64,000 bases of DNA from Clostridia bacterium (GTDB lineage: Bacteria > Bacillota > Clostridia > Oscillospirales > Acutalibacteraceae): the NCBI GenBank assembly GCA_024404195.1, contig JAKSQJ010000001.1, forward strand, positions 89,482 to 153,481. The letters are read 5' to 3'. A program made the position numbers and the translations under genes. The notes beneath the pieces are model-generated. The model saw only the letters and a list, made by a program, of their open reading frames with translations, ran no database searches and was not told the origin of the DNA. Positions 33,258 to 42,062 of this stretch are shown here, piece by piece. Within the stretch, counting starts at the first letter, position 1, and every line of letters starts with the position of its first letter.

Positions 33258-33503
33258 TTATTTGCCCCAAATTCCCTTTAAGAACTCCGTCCCTGTCGGG
33301 TCAAAGCTTCCGTTATCGTTTGTTGTTTGGGAACCGGTGCTGCGGTTTTTTGCGGTTTCGTTTTCTTCCTTAACCGCTTGTTTTTCTTCAAGTGCGGTTA
33401 AAAATTCATCAACCGTCTGACCGCATTTTTCGGCAAGATTTTGAATCCTTGCTTCATCGTTTTGCTGTTCTTCTGCATTTATTTGCGAATTATTTTCTTC
33501 CAT
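33258..33503 (-). CDS. Small acidic scaffold-like protein before the capsid gene
   Basis: An 81-residue, highly charged, Glu/Asn/Gln-rich and probably helical protein (EEQQNDEARIQNLAEKCG, LTALEEKQAVKEENE) ending GTEFLKGIWGK. Scaffolding proteins of this kind typically precede the major capsid gene. The ATG at 33503 has AAGGAG six bases upstream and is clearly better than upstream alternatives. It overlaps the small membrane protein gene by 14 bases. Function is by position and composition only. Confidence 0.5.
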   Translation of the reverse strand: MEENNSQINAEEQQNDEARIQNLAEKCGQTVDEFLTALEEKQAVKEENETAKNRSTGSQTTNDNGSFDPTGTEFLKGIWGK

Positions 33504-33708
33504 AATTAACTCCTTTTTGAACTGTTCCGTCATAACTTAAAAAGTTTCTGTATTGCTCATCGGTCATAGAAAAATCCGATTTGTTAAAAACCGTTGAGAT
33601 TTTATCCGTAACGGCTTTGGGCTTTTTGTTGTCGGGGAATGAAATACCCAGCATAAAGCCAATTAAAAAAGCCCATAAAAATATGGCGACATAAACTGTT
33701 GCAGTCAT
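33490..33708 (-). CDS. Small single-span membrane protein in the phage block
   Basis: A 72-residue protein with one membrane helix near the N-terminus (VYVAIFLWAFLIGFMLGIS) and a polar C-terminal tail. The ATG at 33708 is used because GGAGG lies nine bases upstream, while an ATG directly after that GGAGG has no spacing. It overlaps the end of the terminase gene. A single span with a short tail could be holin-like or a membrane anchor for head assembly; it matches no family that I recognise. Confidence 0.55.
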   Translation of the reverse strand: MTATVYVAIFLWAFLIGFMLGISFPDNKKPKAVTDKISTVFNKSDFSMTDEQYRNFLSYDGTVQKGVNYGRK

Positions 33709-34997
33709 ACATCCCATCCTCCTTTGAAGGTCTTTTCGTAAATGTTTTCTGTAGTTTGTTTGACATCGGGCTTAAAAAACCTGACATCGTAAAATGCGTA
33801 ACGAAGAGCATCGCAAAGATGATTGTCGCTGTCCTTTGGCATCATAAGACCGTTTTCGTTTTTCCTTGTGTCATAAACATAAGTTGATAATTCTTTGATG
33901 GTATTTACACACTTTGGATTAACGATAATTCGGTATTCGTTTATGGTGGCAATTCCGTTCAGAACACTGTCCCGTCCTTTAACTGAAGGGACAATTCTTG
34001 AAATTCCAAGTCGGCGCAAATCATCGTTGGATTTCGGCTCTGCGCAGTCGGCACGAATTCGCTCCTTTGCATAACCCCGCCTTTTGATTTCATCCGCAAT
34101 ATCGCAGTTTAACATTTTTTTCTTGTAGAACTCGTCAAATATATAAATCTGCTTTGATAGAGGATTTACCTTAAAGGCGATAAATGCCGTAGGGTCGTTT
34201 GAATAGCCGTAATCAAGACCGAAAAAGTTTTTCCAATTCAATGAATCCTTTTCGGCAATGCTTACAACACCGATTTCAAAATCCTCATAGACAAGACCTT
34301 CCGAGATTCCCCAATCTCCGAGTCCTGCAACTCGGTATTTTTTCGGATTGTTCCGTTTCATATTTTCAAAAACATCAAAATCGGTTTTATCCAAAAATTC
34401 GTTAGTCAAATAGTTGGTTGAAAAGGTGTCGCAATTTTCGGGAGTGTCGTCAAAGAACCTTTTTTTAAGCCAATGAGTTTCACTCCAAGGGTTAAAGGTA
34501 ATGGTTGTTTGCTTAAAAACGGAACTGTGGACTTTTCCTCTCGGAACGGATAGGTCAAGTTTCAAAAAATCTTCTTCTTTTGCTATTTCAAATGCCTCCT
34601 CAATCCATACAAAATTGAGGTATCCTTTTGAAACGGTTGTTGAAGCGAGTTTTAAAACATCGTCAAATCCGCGAAAGAGAATTTTTTGACCTGTGGGGAT
34701 ATAGGTCATTTCAAGAGGGGATACGGTATTGCTCCAAAGATGAGTAACTCCTAATTTTTCCTGAGTCCATTTCAGTTGAGCAAAGGTGCTGTCACGGTGA
34801 GTGTTCATAACTTGGCGCACAACAAGAAGATTGCTTTCTTCATATTTCATTAAGCGGAAAATCATATTAAGCGCCGTTGTGGCACTTTTCTTTGATGCTT
34901 TTCCGCCCTTTAACACTCTGTAACGCTTTTTGCAGTTCCAAAAATCCTCGTAACCTTTACCTACTATCTTTGAAAGTTTAAGGTTTGATATCGTCAA
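33705..34997 (-). CDS. Phage terminase large subunit, PBSX type
   Basis: The DNA-packaging motor ATPase and nuclease. The 430-residue protein has a PBSX/Terminase_3 layout: Walker A-like KGGKASKKSATTALN near residue 31, Walker B VWIEEA near 131, and the RNase-H-like nuclease with FGLDYGYSNDPTAF near 245 and DNHLCDALRYAFYD near 400, both contributing acidic metal ligands. All key motifs are present, so it could be functional. The start is TTG at 34997 with GGCGGTG upstream, overlapping the end of the small terminase-like gene by 20 bases. Confidence 0.88.
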   Translation of the reverse strand: MTISNLKLSKIVGKGYEDFWNCKKRYRVLKGGKASKKSATTALNMIFRLMKYEESNLLVVRQVMNTHRDSTFAQLKWTQEKLGVTHLWSNTVSPLEMTYIPTGQKILFRGFDDVLKLASTTVSKGYLNFVWIEEAFEIAKEEDFLKLDLSVPRGKVHSSVFKQTTITFNPWSETHWLKKRFFDDTPENCDTFSTNYLTNEFLDKTDFDVFENMKRNNPKKYRVAGLGDWGISEGLVYEDFEIGVVSIAEKDSLNWKNFFGLDYGYSNDPTAFIAFKVNPLSKQIYIFDEFYKKKMLNCDIADEIKRRGYAKERIRADCAEPKSNDDLRRLGISRIVPSVKGRDSVLNGIATINEYRIIVNPKCVNTIKELSTYVYDTRKNENGLMMPKDSDNHLCDALRYAFYDVRFFKPDVKQTTENIYEKTFKGGWDV

Positions 34998-35241
34998 TAA
35001 TCGTCACCGCCTTCATTTCTCCTTCGCTTTCGTTTCCCGAAAGGATTAAGTTCAGTTCCTTAATTGAAGAAAGGTCGCCCGATACCGCTTTTTTGTATAG
35101 TGCTACCATAACTGCCGACATTCTTGTTGGGTTTTTAATACGAAATCCCTCGTCTTTAAGCGACTGCACTTCCGACTTTGGTAACCTTTCACTCAAAAGC
35201 GAATATAAAACATTTTTAAAAGGTGAATTATTATCGTTCAT
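34978..35241 (-). CDS. Terminase small-subunit-like protein
   Basis: An 87-residue helical protein: MNDNNSPFKNVLYSLLSER, then the TRMSAVMVALYKKAVSGDLSSIKELN helices (listed here in pieces: SAVMVALYKKA and DLSSIKELNLIL). No diagnostic DNA-binding motif is evident; the assignment rests on its place directly before, and overlapping, the terminase large-subunit gene. The ATG at 35241 with AAGGA eight bases upstream is preferred; the frame is open further upstream to a TTG at 35328 without a good site. It is the first gene of the phage-type block. Confidence 0.5.
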   Translation of the reverse strand: MNDNNSPFKNVLYSLLSERLPKSEVQSLKDEGFRIKNPTRMSAVMVALYKKAVSGDLSSIKELNLILSGNESEGEMKAVTIIDDIKP

Positions 35242-35336
35242 ATCGGTTGTCCTTTCTTCAAAATTACGGTAAGCTTTGTCACTCACCGCATTTATAATAC
35301 ACCCGAAATTTGCGACATTCACCGACAATTTATTTC

Positions 35337-35364
35337 TTGCAATTATGTAATAATATGGTATAAT
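35337..35364 (+). promoter_or_regulatory. Promoter for DUF2975-like gene
   Basis: -35 TTGCAA (35337-35342), 16-base spacer, perfect -10 TATAAT (35359-35364), diverging from the phage block. Confidence 0.7.
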
Positions 35365-35390
35365 AGAACAGTATGGAGGTCGTGTGTATT

Positions 35391-35819
35391 ATGAAAACAA
35401 AAAACTCCGCAAAAATACTGCTTATAATTACATATATTTTGTTCGTTGCATTGGTGGCTTTTGCCGTTTTGTTGCCTTACGGCGCAACTTGGTATACCGA
35501 AAAAATGCATAGGTCGGAAAAACTGCCTACTGTGCTTATGTGCACTTGCTACCCTTGTTTGCCTTTTGCTTTTTATGCGCTTCTTTCAATAAAAAGGATT
35601 GCAAAGAGTATTCTTGACGGCAGTGTTCTTACTAAAAAGACGCTCAAAAATATTTATGTAATCGGAATATGTTGCTTTATAGCAGGGCTTATAATGATAT
35701 TTGTGGGACTTTTGGAGTATTTCCCGTTCTTTGTTGTATCCTGCGGTGCATTTTTTTGCACGGTTATTTCAAAGGTTTTTGCCGATGTTTTCAAGGCGTA
35801 TTTGGATACGCAGGAATAA
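35391..35819 (+). CDS. DUF2975-like integral membrane protein
   Basis: A 142-residue protein with four hydrophobic helices (about 10-30, 50-70, 90-112, 115-135) and the cytoplasmic linker KRIAKSILDGSVLTKKTLKNI, which resembles DUF2975 membrane proteins often found beside a small helix-turn-helix regulator. No such regulator is adjacent here. The ATG at 35391 lies 11 bases after GGAGG. It stands between the phage-type block and the ACT-domain gene. Its function is unknown. Confidence 0.6.
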   Translation: MKTKNSAKILLIITYILFVALVAFAVLLPYGATWYTEKMHRSEKLPTVLMCTCYPCLPFAFYALLSIKRIAKSILDGSVLTKKTLKNIYVIGICCFIAGLIMIFVGLLEYFPFFVVSCGAFFCTVISKVFADVFKAYLDTQE

Positions 35820-35860
35820 AATTTTGTTAAAATATAAAAAAATTTAAAGGATTGATAAAT

Positions 35861-36133
35861 TTGAGAAGTGTTATTTCCGTAATAGGTAAGGATGCGGTCG
35901 GCATCACCGCAAAGATAAGTGCCGTATGCGCAAACCGTAATGTCAATATCGTTGATATTTCGCAGTCGGTATTAAAGGAAGATATTTTTGTAATGGTAAT
36001 GCTTACCGAAGTGTCCGATGGCTCATCAACAATACCGATGCTTAAAGACGATTTCAAGAAAATTTCCGATGAAACGGGTCTTGATATTCGTGTTATCCAT
36101 GAGGATGTTTTTAATTCAATGCATAAGATATGA
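35861..36133 (+). CDS. ACT-domain protein, UPF0237 family
   Basis: A 90-residue protein made of one ACT-type ligand-binding domain: VISVIGKDAVGITAKISAVCA, NIVDISQSVL, IFVMVMLTEVS. Members of UPF0237 resemble the regulatory ACT domains of GcvR. The start is TTG at 35861, nine bases after AAAGGA, which puts the first residues at MRSVISVIGKD as in relatives. It is followed after nine bases by the PFL-family gene, its regular partner in Firmicutes, which suggests a joint function that is not established. Confidence 0.88.
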   Translation: MRSVISVIGKDAVGITAKISAVCANRNVNIVDISQSVLKEDIFVMVMLTEVSDGSSTIPMLKDDFKKISDETGLDIRVIHEDVFNSMHKI

Positions 36134-36142
36134 GGAATAAAA

Positions 36143-37501
36143 ATGCTTAACCTAAACGAAATTGTTGAAATTGTAAATATGATTGAGCAGGAAAACCTTG
36201 ATATAAGAACGGTAACAATGGGCATTTCTTTGCTTGACTGTGCCGACTCGGATATTGATAAATCCTGCGAAAAGATTTATAACAAGATAAAAAGCAAAGC
36301 GGGTAATTTTGTTAAGACCGTTTGCGATATAGAATGTGAATACGGCGTTCCGATAATAAATAAGCGTATTTCGGTAACGCCTGTTTCTATGTTGGTTGCC
36401 GTTTCGGGCGGAGACCCCGTTAAGTATGCCGAGGTTTTGCAAAAATGCGCCGACGAAACGGGAGTTAATTTTATCGGCGGTTTTTCCGCCCTTGTTCATA
36501 AGGGCTTTTCCGCCGGTGATAAAGAACTTATAAAAGCCATTCCGAGAGCATTGGCAAAGACAAGTAACATTTGTTCCTCGGTCAATATCGGCTCTACAAA
36601 GTCGGGTATCAATATGGATGCCGTAAAGCTTATGGGCGAGATAGTAAAGGAATCGGCAGAGCTTACAAAGGATGATAACTGTATAGGTCCCGCAAAGCTT
36701 GTTGTATTATGTAATGCTCCTGAGGATAATCCTTTTATGGCGGGTGCTTTCCACGGTGTCGGAGAACCCGACTGTGTTATTCATGTCGGCGTTTCGGGAC
36801 CGGGTGTTGTTCAGTCGGCAATTAAAAAATGCCCGAACGGAAGCATTGACGAAATTGCCGAGATTATCAAAAGAACTGCATTTAAGATTACAAGAATGGG
36901 TCAGCTTGTCGGCAATGTTGCGTCAAAGCGGCTCGGTATTCCTTTCGGAATAGTTGACCTTTCGTTAGCGCCTACTCCTGCGGTTGGCGACTCGGTTGCG
37001 AGAATACTTGAGGAAATGGGTCTTGAACAGTGCGGTATTTACGGAACTACCGCCGCTCTTGCCATGCTTAACGATGCGGTTAAAAAGGGCGGCGTTACCG
37101 CTTCTTCCTCTGTCGGCGGACTTTCGGGCGCATTTATCCCCGTATCCGAGGATGCAGGTATGATAGAAGCCGCAAGAAACGGAACACTTAAGATTGAAAA
37201 GCTTGAAGCTATGACCGCTGTTTGCTCAGTCGGTCTTGATATGATTGTTTTGCCGGGTAAAACTCCTGCCGAGGTTATTTCCGCAATTATTGCCGATGAA
37301 GCCGCAATAGGTATGGTAAATACCAAAACAACGGCTGTCCGTGTTATTCCCGCTATCGGTAAGGATGTCGGCGATGAACTGGAGTTCGGCGGACTTTTGG
37401 GCTCGGGTCCCGTTATGGATATTAACCTAAATAAAAGTCCGAAAAAGTTTATTGATAGGGGAGGCAGAATACCTGCTCCCATGCAAAGTCTTAAAAATTA
37501 A
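36143..37501 (+). CDS. PFL-family protein, UPF0210 (DUF711)
   Basis: A 452-residue protein of the UPF0210/DUF711 family, structurally related to glycyl-radical pyruvate formate-lyase-like barrels but without a radical glycine motif. Recognisable stretches are [46 protein letters not shown] and the C-terminal [10 protein letters not shown]. The biochemical role is unknown. The ACT/PFL pair is widespread and usually co-transcribed, as here. Length matches the family. Confidence 0.9.
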   Translation: MLNLNEIVEIVNMIEQENLDIRTVTMGISLLDCADSDIDKSCEKIYNKIKSKAGNFVKTVCDIECEYGVPIINKRISVTPVSMLVAVSGGDPVKYAEVLQKCADETGVNFIGGFSALVHKGFSAGDKELIKAIPRALAKTSNICSSVNIGSTKSGINMDAVKLMGEIVKESAELTKDDNCIGPAKLVVLCNAPEDNPFMAGAFHGVGEPDCVIHVGVSGPGVVQSAIKKCPNGSIDEIAEIIKRTAFKITRMGQLVGNVASKRLGIPFGIVDLSLAPTPAVGDSVARILEEMGLEQCGIYGTTAALAMLNDAVKKGGVTASSSVGGLSGAFIPVSEDAGMIEAARNGTLKIEKLEAMTAVCSVGLDMIVLPGKTPAEVISAIIADEAAIGMVNTKTTAVRVIPAIGKDVGDELEFGGLLGSGPVMDINLNKSPKKFIDRGGRIPAPMQSLKN

Positions 37502-37510
37502 GGTTTTGGT

Positions 37511-37834
37511 ATGAAAAAGCTAAAAAAAGCCGATATTATTTTGGCAATGTGTCTTATTATCGCCGCTTTTGCTTTATTTATTACTTTTTATCTTTTTAAG
37601 ACAAGCGGCAAAAAGGTAATTGTCAGGCAAAATAATAAAACCGTCTATTCGGGATTGTTATCAAACGATAACCAAATAAACTTAAAGCATAATACCGTTG
37701 TTATTAAAGACAACAAAGCATATATGAAGTGCGCCGACTGCAAAAACCAAATTTGCGTTAAAACCGGCAAAATTTCAAAGAGTGGGGAAACTGTTGTATG
37801 TCTTCCAAACAAAGTGATAATAGAAATAGAGTAA
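37511..37834 (+). CDS. NusG domain II-like membrane-anchored protein
   Basis: A 107-residue protein with one N-terminal membrane helix (about 7-28) and an extracytoplasmic NusG-II-type beta domain (KKVIVRQNNKTVYS, MKCADCKNQICVKTGKIS, VVCLPNKVIIEIE) containing a CxxC and further cysteines. These proteins commonly precede Gx-transporter genes near flavin/electron-transfer systems; no such system is within the window. The end overlaps the next gene by 37 bases. Confidence 0.78.
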   Translation: MKKLKKADIILAMCLIIAAFALFITFYLFKTSGKKVIVRQNNKTVYSGLLSNDNQINLKHNTVVIKDNKAYMKCADCKNQICVKTGKISKSGETVVCLPNKVIIEIE

Positions 37835-38313
37835 CCGCCGTTTGCATTTATGCTTTGTTTTGCTGTGCCTGTCTTATTTTCGGCTATGTTGAAAGCGTTA
37901 TACCTACAACTTTGATTGCCCCCGGTGTTAAATTGGGTCTTTCAAATTCGGTTGCAATTCTTCTGCTTATAAATAAAGATATAAAAGGCGCTTTTGCCGT
38001 TAATACAGCAAGAATTTTGCTTTCGGCTTTGCTTTTCGGGTCGCCTTTTTCCTTGCTTTTTTCGTTGACCGCCGGAGTAATTTCCATTATTGTTTCGGCT
38101 CTTTCGTTTAAGATAAAGGCATTAAGCCCTATCGGTGTCAGTATTATAGGCGCCGTAACGCATAACATAGTCCAAATAATCATTGCTTGTTTTGTTGTTT
38201 CGCTCGGTTGCGTTTATTATTTGCCGATACTTGTTGTAAGCGGTGTAGTAACCGGCGGTGCTATCGGTTTTTTGGCAATGTTGCTTTTTGAAAAGCTTAA
38301 AAAAATACTTTAA
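37798..38313 (+). CDS. Gx transporter family protein (heptaprenyl diphosphate synthase component I-like)
   Basis: A 171-residue membrane protein with about five helices and the Gx_transp pattern: FGYVESVIPTTLIAPGVKLG near the N-terminus, LGLSNSVAILLL, and RILLSALLFGSPFSLLFSL. The family is annotated as component I of heptaprenyl diphosphate synthase, but membership looks more like an ECF-type small-molecule transporter subunit. The ATG at 37798 lies within the end of the preceding gene, so the two are coupled. No polyprenyl synthase gene follows. Confidence 0.78.
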   Translation: MSSKQSDNRNRVTAVCIYALFCCACLIFGYVESVIPTTLIAPGVKLGLSNSVAILLLINKDIKGAFAVNTARILLSALLFGSPFSLLFSLTAGVISIIVSALSFKIKALSPIGVSIIGAVTHNIVQIIIACFVVSLGCVYYLPILVVSGVVTGGAIGFLAMLLFEKLKKIL

Positions 38314-38338
38314 TTACTTGTTATAAAGGAGATTTTTT

Positions 38339-40177
38339 ATGTGCGGTTTTGTAGGTTTTACAAACAACATAAATGATAACGGAACTGTTCTTGAAAAGAT
38401 GATGAACCGTATTATCCATAGGGGTCCCGACTCCGACGGCAAATATGTTGACGAGAATATTGCCCTCGGTTTCAGGCGTCTTTCCATCATTGACCTTGCG
38501 GAGGGCGACCAACCTATTTTCAACGAGGATAGGTCAATGGTGCTTGTATTTAACGGCGAAATCTATAACTATAAAGATTTAAGAAAAGAACTTACTTCGC
38601 TCGGTCATACCTTTAATTGCAATGCCGACAGTGAGGTTTTAATTCACGGCTTTGAGCAATGGGGCGAAAACCTCGTAGATAAGCTTCGTGGAATGTTTGC
38701 CTTTGTTATTTTTAACAGAAACGATAATTCGCTTTTCGGTGCGAGGGATATGTTCGGAATTAAGCCGTTTTACTATACGGTTATGAACGGCAGCTTCCTT
38801 TTCGGCTCCGAAATCAAGTCGTTTTTAGACCATCCCGAATTTAAGAAGGAACTTAACGAAGAAGCACTTGCACATTATCTTTCTTTCCAGTATTCTCCGA
38901 CCGAAGAAACATTTTTCAAGGGAGTGTTCAAGCTTCCTCCGGCTCATTGTTTTACCTATAAAGAGGGTAAAATGGAAAAACGCCGTTATTGGAGACCCGA
39001 GTTTAACGAAGAAAGCGGAGTCCTTGATTATTATGCCGATAAGGTTGACGAGGCGGTAAGGGAGTCGGTAAAAGCGCATAAAATCGCCGATGTTGAGGTC
39101 GGTTCATTCCTTTCAAGCGGTATAGATTCAAGCTATATAGCCGAAGCCGCAAATGTTGATAAAACCTTTACCGTCGGTTTTGCGAGTAACGACGGAGACC
39201 GTTATAATGAAATTAGTTTCGCAAAGGATTTTGCAAAAACCATAAATGTTGAAAATATTTCAAAGGTCATAACGCCCGAAGAATATTGGTCAACCTTCCC
39301 GAAAATCCAGTATCATATGGACGAGCCGCTTGCCGACCCTGCGGCTATTGCCCTTTACTTTGTAAGCAACCTTGCAAGTCAGTATGTTAAGGTTGTTATG
39401 TCAGGCGAGGGTGCCGATGAGCTTTTCGGCGGTTATAGAATTTACGAAGAGCCGATAACGCTTACCGCTTATGATAAATTGCCCTTCTTTATTCGCAGAG
39501 CCGTATCAAAAATTTGCGAACTTTTGCCGAAAAAACACGGTATAAATTATCTTATCCGCCGAGGTAAGAGAATAGAGGAAAGATTTATCGGTAATGCAAA
39601 CATCTTTTCTAAAAAAGAGCGAAATCTTCTCTTAAAGAGCGAAACCGCGAAAAATGCCGCAGAGCCTAAGATTTTGTGCGATAAATTTTACAGCGAGGTC
39701 AAGGATAAGGACGATATTACCAAGATGCAGTATCTTGATATAAATATGTGGCTTATGGGCGATATTCTTCTTAAAGCCGATAAAACGAGTATGGCAAACT
39801 CGCTTGAACTTCGTGTTCCGTTCCTTGATAAGAATGTTATGGCTTTGGCGCAAACAATACCTCTTGATTGCAGGGTAAACACCAAAACTACAAAGTTGGC
39901 GCTGCGAAAAGCGGCTGAAAAGACACTTCCTAAAAGAACTGCAACCAAGGATAAACTCGGCTTTCCCGTTCCCATTCGGGAATGGCTTAAAGAGGACGGA
40001 TATTATAATACCGTTAAAAACGCCTTTACGAGCGAAAACGCAAGTAAATATTTTAATACCGAGCTTCTTGTAGGTCTGCTTGATGACCACCGTGCAGGCA
40101 AGGCGGATTTAAGCCGAAAAATATGGACGGTTTATACATTCCTTGTTTGGTATGAACAGTTTTTTGTTCAAAACTAA
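38339..40177 (+). CDS. asnB: Asparagine synthase (glutamine-hydrolysing)
   Basis: AsnB makes asparagine from aspartate, glutamine and ATP. The 612-residue protein starts MCGFVGF, so Cys2 is the N-terminal glutaminase nucleophile; NGEIYNYKDLR and RGMFAFVIF belong to the class-II amidotransferase domain. The synthetase half has the PP-loop VGSFLSSGIDSS near residue 255 and SGEGADELFGGY. It ends WTVYTFLVWYEQF. GGAG stands before the ATG. It is a single gene between the Gx-transporter gene and thrS. Confidence 0.95.
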   Translation: MCGFVGFTNNINDNGTVLEKMMNRIIHRGPDSDGKYVDENIALGFRRLSIIDLAEGDQPIFNEDRSMVLVFNGEIYNYKDLRKELTSLGHTFNCNADSEVLIHGFEQWGENLVDKLRGMFAFVIFNRNDNSLFGARDMFGIKPFYYTVMNGSFLFGSEIKSFLDHPEFKKELNEEALAHYLSFQYSPTEETFFKGVFKLPPAHCFTYKEGKMEKRRYWRPEFNEESGVLDYYADKVDEAVRESVKAHKIADVEVGSFLSSGIDSSYIAEAANVDKTFTVGFASNDGDRYNEISFAKDFAKTINVENISKVITPEEYWSTFPKIQYHMDEPLADPAAIALYFVSNLASQYVKVVMSGEGADELFGGYRIYEEPITLTAYDKLPFFIRRAVSKICELLPKKHGINYLIRRGKRIEERFIGNANIFSKKERNLLLKSETAKNAAEPKILCDKFYSEVKDKDDITKMQYLDINMWLMGDILLKADKTSMANSLELRVPFLDKNVMALAQTIPLDCRVNTKTTKLALRKAAEKTLPKRTATKDKLGFPVPIREWLKEDGYYNTVKNAFTSENASKYFNTELLVGLLDDHRAGKADLSRKIWTVYTFLVWYEQFFVQN

Positions 40178-40182
40178 AATAT

Positions 40183-40211
40183 TTGACAAACAGCGATAAA
40201 AGTTTTATACT
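40183..40211 (+). promoter_or_regulatory. Promoter for thrS
   Basis: Perfect -35 TTGACA (40183-40188), 17-base spacer, -10 TATACT (40206-40211). The leader is about 30 bases, far too short for a T-box. Confidence 0.82.
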
Positions 40212-40249
40212 AAAAGATAACATTTTACCTTTGAAAGGGAATAGAAATT

Positions 40250-42013
40250 ATGAAAATCATTTACAAAGACGGCACAGTTGCAGAATGTCCTGCCGAAGAG
40301 GAGTTGGAGGTAATCCGCCATAGTGCTTCTCATATTATGGCGCAGGCAATTAAGCGCCTTTATCCCGAAGCCGATTTCGGTTACGGTCCTGCTACCGAAA
40401 AGGGCTTTTATTATGATGTTGATTTAGGTGACATTAAACTTACTGACGAAGATTTAGAAAAGATTGAAGCGGAAATGAAGAAGATTGTTAAGGAAAATCT
40501 TCCCATTAAGCCGTTTATTCTTGAAAGAGCGAAAGCCATAGAGCTTATGACCGAAAGAAATGCTAAATATAAGGTTGAGCATATCGGCGATTTGCCCGAA
40601 GATACCGAGATTAGTTTCTATCAGCAGGGTGAGTATATTGATATGTGCACAGGACCTCACCTTTGCTACACCAAGGCGTTAAAGGCGTTTAAGATTACCG
40701 GTCAGTCGGGCGCATATTGGAAAAACGATAAAGAAAATAAGATGCTTACCCGTATTAACGGTATTGCTTTTCGTTCTCAGGACGAGCTTGAGGAATATCT
40801 TAAGCTTATGGAAGAGGCCGAAAGAAGAGACCACCGCAAAATCGGTAAGGAAATGGAGCTCTTTATGCTTTGCGATGAGGGACCGGGTTTCCCGTTCTTC
40901 TTGCCAAACGGTATGCTTCTTAAAAATGCTCTTATTGATTATTGGAGAGAGATACACAGAAAAGCAGGTTATGTTGAAATTTCAACTCCGCTTATTATGA
41001 ACCGTCACCTTTGGGAAACCTCGGGTCACTGGGACCATTATAAAGATAATATGTATGCAACAAAGATAGACGATGAGGACTATTGCATTAAACCGATGAA
41101 CTGCCCCGGCGGTGTTATGGTTTACCGCTCAAAGCCCCATAGTTACCGTGAATTACCGCTTCGTGCCGGTGAGTTGGGTCTTGTTCACCGTCACGAATTA
41201 AAGGGCGCTTTGCACGGTCTTTTCCGTGTTCGTTGCTTTACTCAGGACGATGCTCATATCTTTATGACAAAAGACCAAATAACCGACGAAATTATTGCCG
41301 TCGTTGACCTAATAAATCAGGTTTATTCAAAGTTCGGCTTTGAATATTTTGTTGAACTTTCAACCCGTCCCGAAAACAGTATGGGTAGTGATGAGGACTG
41401 GGAGGCAGCAACAAACGGCCTTATTGCAGCACTCAAAAAAATCGGTTTGCCCTATATCGTAAATGAGGGCGACGGCGCTTTCTACGGACCTAAAATTGAC
41501 TTTCATCTTCGTGATTCAATCGGCAGAACCTGGCAATGCGGAACAATTCAGCTTGACTTCCAGATGCCTATCAATTTTGAGCTTGAATATGTTGATGAGC
41601 ATGGCGAAAAACAGCGCCCGATTATGATTCACCGTGTTTGCTACGGATCTATTGAAAGATTTATCGGTATTTTAACCGAGCATTTTGCAGGAAAATTCCC
41701 GACCTGGCTTTCTCCGATGCAGGTTAAGGTTTTAACCCTTCCGGGACTTGACGAAACCTATGCGAAAGATATTTATGATAAGTTATGCGAAATGGGCGTT
41801 CGTGCCGAATTTGATAACCGTAACGAAAAAATCGGTTATAAGGTCCGAGAAGCCCGTCAGGTCAACCGTGTTCCTTATATGCTTATTATCGGCAAAAAGG
41901 AAATGGAGGAGGGAACTGTCTCCGTTCGTGACCGTGATACCGACCAGACAACAACAATGTCCTTTGAAGAGTTTTCAGAGAAGATACAAAAGGAAATCAA
42001 AGACAGAGTATAA
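40250..42013 (+). CDS. thrS: Threonyl-tRNA synthetase lacking the TGS domain
   Basis: ThrRS charges tRNA-Thr. The 587-residue protein begins only ~20 residues before EVIRHSASHIMAQAIKRLYP, the start of the editing domain, so the ~60-residue N-terminal TGS domain of the usual ~640-residue enzyme is missing. The editing-site motif YIDMCTGPH is present. The catalytic core has MNCPGG with the zinc Cys, VHRHELKGALHGLFRVRCF, HRVCYGSIERF and the anticodon-binding C-domain. The start ATG at 40250 has AAAGGG upstream and its own promoter, so the short form is genuine. It ends in a strong terminator. Confidence 0.95.
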   Translation: MKIIYKDGTVAECPAEEELEVIRHSASHIMAQAIKRLYPEADFGYGPATEKGFYYDVDLGDIKLTDEDLEKIEAEMKKIVKENLPIKPFILERAKAIELMTERNAKYKVEHIGDLPEDTEISFYQQGEYIDMCTGPHLCYTKALKAFKITGQSGAYWKNDKENKMLTRINGIAFRSQDELEEYLKLMEEAERRDHRKIGKEMELFMLCDEGPGFPFFLPNGMLLKNALIDYWREIHRKAGYVEISTPLIMNRHLWETSGHWDHYKDNMYATKIDDEDYCIKPMNCPGGVMVYRSKPHSYRELPLRAGELGLVHRHELKGALHGLFRVRCFTQDDAHIFMTKDQITDEIIAVVDLINQVYSKFGFEYFVELSTRPENSMGSDEDWEAATNGLIAALKKIGLPYIVNEGDGAFYGPKIDFHLRDSIGRTWQCGTIQLDFQMPINFELEYVDEHGEKQRPIMIHRVCYGSIERFIGILTEHFAGKFPTWLSPMQVKVLTLPGLDETYAKDIYDKLCEMGVRAEFDNRNEKIGYKVREARQVNRVPYMLIIGKKEMEEGTVSVRDRDTDQTTTMSFEEFSEKIQKEIKDRV

Positions 42014-42017
42014 ACTT

Positions 42018-42047
42018 AAAAAAGGACGGAAATTTTCCGTCCTTTTT
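42018..42047 (+). terminator. Terminator of thrS
   Basis: AAAAAGGACGGAAA pairs with TTTCCGTCCTTTTT, four bases after the thrS stop, ending in a T run. Confidence 0.9.
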
Positions 42048-42062
42048 GATTAGGTGATAGTT

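Noticed and set aside
35242-35336. Spo0A-box-like TGTCG words before the phage-type block
   Set aside because: Two loose matches without correct spacing or a promoter aligned to them; not above chance for this AT-rich DNA.
26831-35372. Attachment-site repeats or tRNA flanking the phage-type block
   Set aside because: No direct repeat of useful length was seen between the two flanks and no tRNA gene is nearby.
40178-40249. T-box leader before thrS
   Set aside because: The leader is only about 30 bases long and has no specifier loop or T-box sequence.
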